DNA from: CAYZJD01 sp964478455
GTDB taxonomy: Bacteria > Acidobacteriota > Terriglobia > Bryobacterales > Bryobacteraceae
Direction: 5' to 3'
DNA: 6,638 bases
Assembly: GCA_964478455.1 (NCBI GenBank)
Contig: CAYZJD010000274.1
Location: 1-6,638, forward strand
Positions 5,989 through 6,638 of this stretch are shown one piece after another. The translations under genes and the position numbers were made by a program. The notes below the pieces were generated by a model, which had not been told where the DNA came from, searched no databases, and was given only the letters and a program-made list of their open reading frames with translations. How positions within the stretch are numbered: the first letter of the stretch is position 1; the number at the start of each line of letters is the position of its first letter.

Positions 5989-6638
5989 ATGGCACAAGCT
6001 GATACGCAGGCAACAGGCATGAGCGAAATCCGCAGACTCCTCGGCATGATCTGGGAGCCAAAGCCCGTGTTCCAGGATCTGGCCGCGAGGCCCAGGTTCT
6101 GGGTTCCCCTGATCCTCCTCACTGTTCTTTCCGTGGGCTACATGCTGACCTTCTCCCGCGTCATTGGCTGGGAGTCATTTATGCGGCAGCAGATCGACGC
6201 GAACCCTCGAGTCCAGCAGTTGTCTCCCGAGCAGCGCCAGCAGGCCCTCGAAGGCGCTATGAAATTCGGCGTGGCCCTCGGCTACGCCGGCGCAACCCTC
6301 GGCGTCACCATCGCATCTTTGGTGATCTCCGGCGTCCTGCTCGGCGTGTTCAATGCTCTCGCGGGCGCCGCGCTCACCTTCAAGAAGGTGTTCAGCATCA
6401 CGATCTACTCCTCCGTCCCCACCGTCCTGGCCACCATCCTCTCGGTGGTGACCATGTTTCTGAAGAACCCGGAGGACTTCGATCTTCAGAATCCCCTGGC
6501 CCTCAATGTCGGCGCTTTCTTGGACGCGGACGCGACCCCCAAGTGGCTCCACAGCATCGCCACTTCGATCGATCTGTTCAACATTTGGGTGATCCTGCTG
6601 CTGGCCCTCGGCCTTTCGGTGGCCGCGAGAAAGGTGGC
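5989..6638 (+). CDS. Yip1-family integral membrane protein (partial, cut by the window end)
   Basis: The frame runs from ATG 5989 to the right edge with no stop (216 codons plus 2 nt); the 3' end is missing. The N-terminus reads MSEIRRLLGMIWEPKPVFQDLAARPRFWVPL when joined across residues 11-41. That is the usual opening of bacterial Yip1-domain proteins: a short amphipathic region, an EPK/F motif, then R-P-x-W before the first membrane helix. Membrane segments are predicted by eye at about 37-56, 95-125, 134-158 and 193-213, with a polar loop at 57-92 rich in Q and a second at 159-190. Bacterial Yip1 proteins are inner-membrane proteins of poorly known function, often beside transport genes; the right-hand neighbour is not visible. 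The alternative start is ATG 6019 (residue 11); neither has a clear Shine-Dalgarno. The -10-like palindrome just upstream favours 5989 on a leaderless transcript. Confidence 0.85.
   Translation, partial: MAQADTQATGMSEIRRLLGMIWEPKPVFQDLAARPRFWVPLILLTVLSVGYMLTFSRVIGWESFMRQQIDANPRVQQLSPEQRQQALEGAMKFGVALGYAGATLGVTIASLVISGVLLGVFNALAGAALTFKKVFSITIYSSVPTVLATILSVVTMFLKNPEDFDLQNPLALNVGAFLDADATPKWLHSIATSIDLFNIWVILLLALGLSVAARKV

Noticed and set aside
5648..6061. 137-aa open frame on the - strand across the divergent intergenic region
   Set aside because: It overlaps the Yip1 start, the palindrome and the hairpins, has no recognisable domain and no ribosome-binding site, and its composition looks like chance in GC-rich DNA.

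Overview
The window is GC-rich, coding-dense bacterial DNA. No species marker is present. The gene style points to Acidobacteriota, perhaps the Solibacterales/Bryobacterales group: secreted TPR proteins, an Omp85-type barrel, small secreted proteins with a glycine-rich helical hairpin, and a Yip1-family membrane protein. That assignment is inference. The outer-membrane barrel does establish a diderm (Gram-negative-type) envelope.

Layout. Positions 1-53 carry the last bases of a group II intron on the + strand: the 3' half of domain V, then domain VI with its branch-point A. Its reverse transcriptase and 5' end would lie left of the window. Positions 54-198 form a short gap between the intron end and the converging operon, holding an 8-bp stem-loop that could be the operon terminator. 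Positions 199-5588 hold four tightly packed genes on the - strand, transcribed right to left: a 686/687-aa secreted TPR protein; a 415-aa Omp85/D15-type outer-membrane barrel without POTRA domains (15 nt later); a 533-aa secreted protein with protein-kinase-like motifs (7 nt later); and a 147-aa secreted or membrane protein with a glycine-rich helical hairpin (10 nt later). Positions 5589-5988 are a divergent intergenic region of about 400 bp. It holds a possible operon promoter, a short signal-peptide ORF that looks like a broken gene, two similar back-to-back GC hairpins, and a 17-bp perfect palindrome enclosing TATAAT just before the next start codon. From 5989 to the right edge a Yip1-family inner-membrane protein runs on the + strand and is cut by the window end.

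How the genes may work together. All four operon products carry export signals, and the short spacings suggest co-transcription. The simplest reading is one cell-envelope module: a periplasmic TPR scaffold, an outer-membrane barrel, a kinase-fold enzyme outside the cytoplasm and a small membrane-associated protein. The most interesting element is the third gene. Its HxDxxxxN and DFG motifs have protein-kinase spacing and sit behind a signal peptide, yet I cannot place it in a named family. Its activity and substrate are not known from the sequence.
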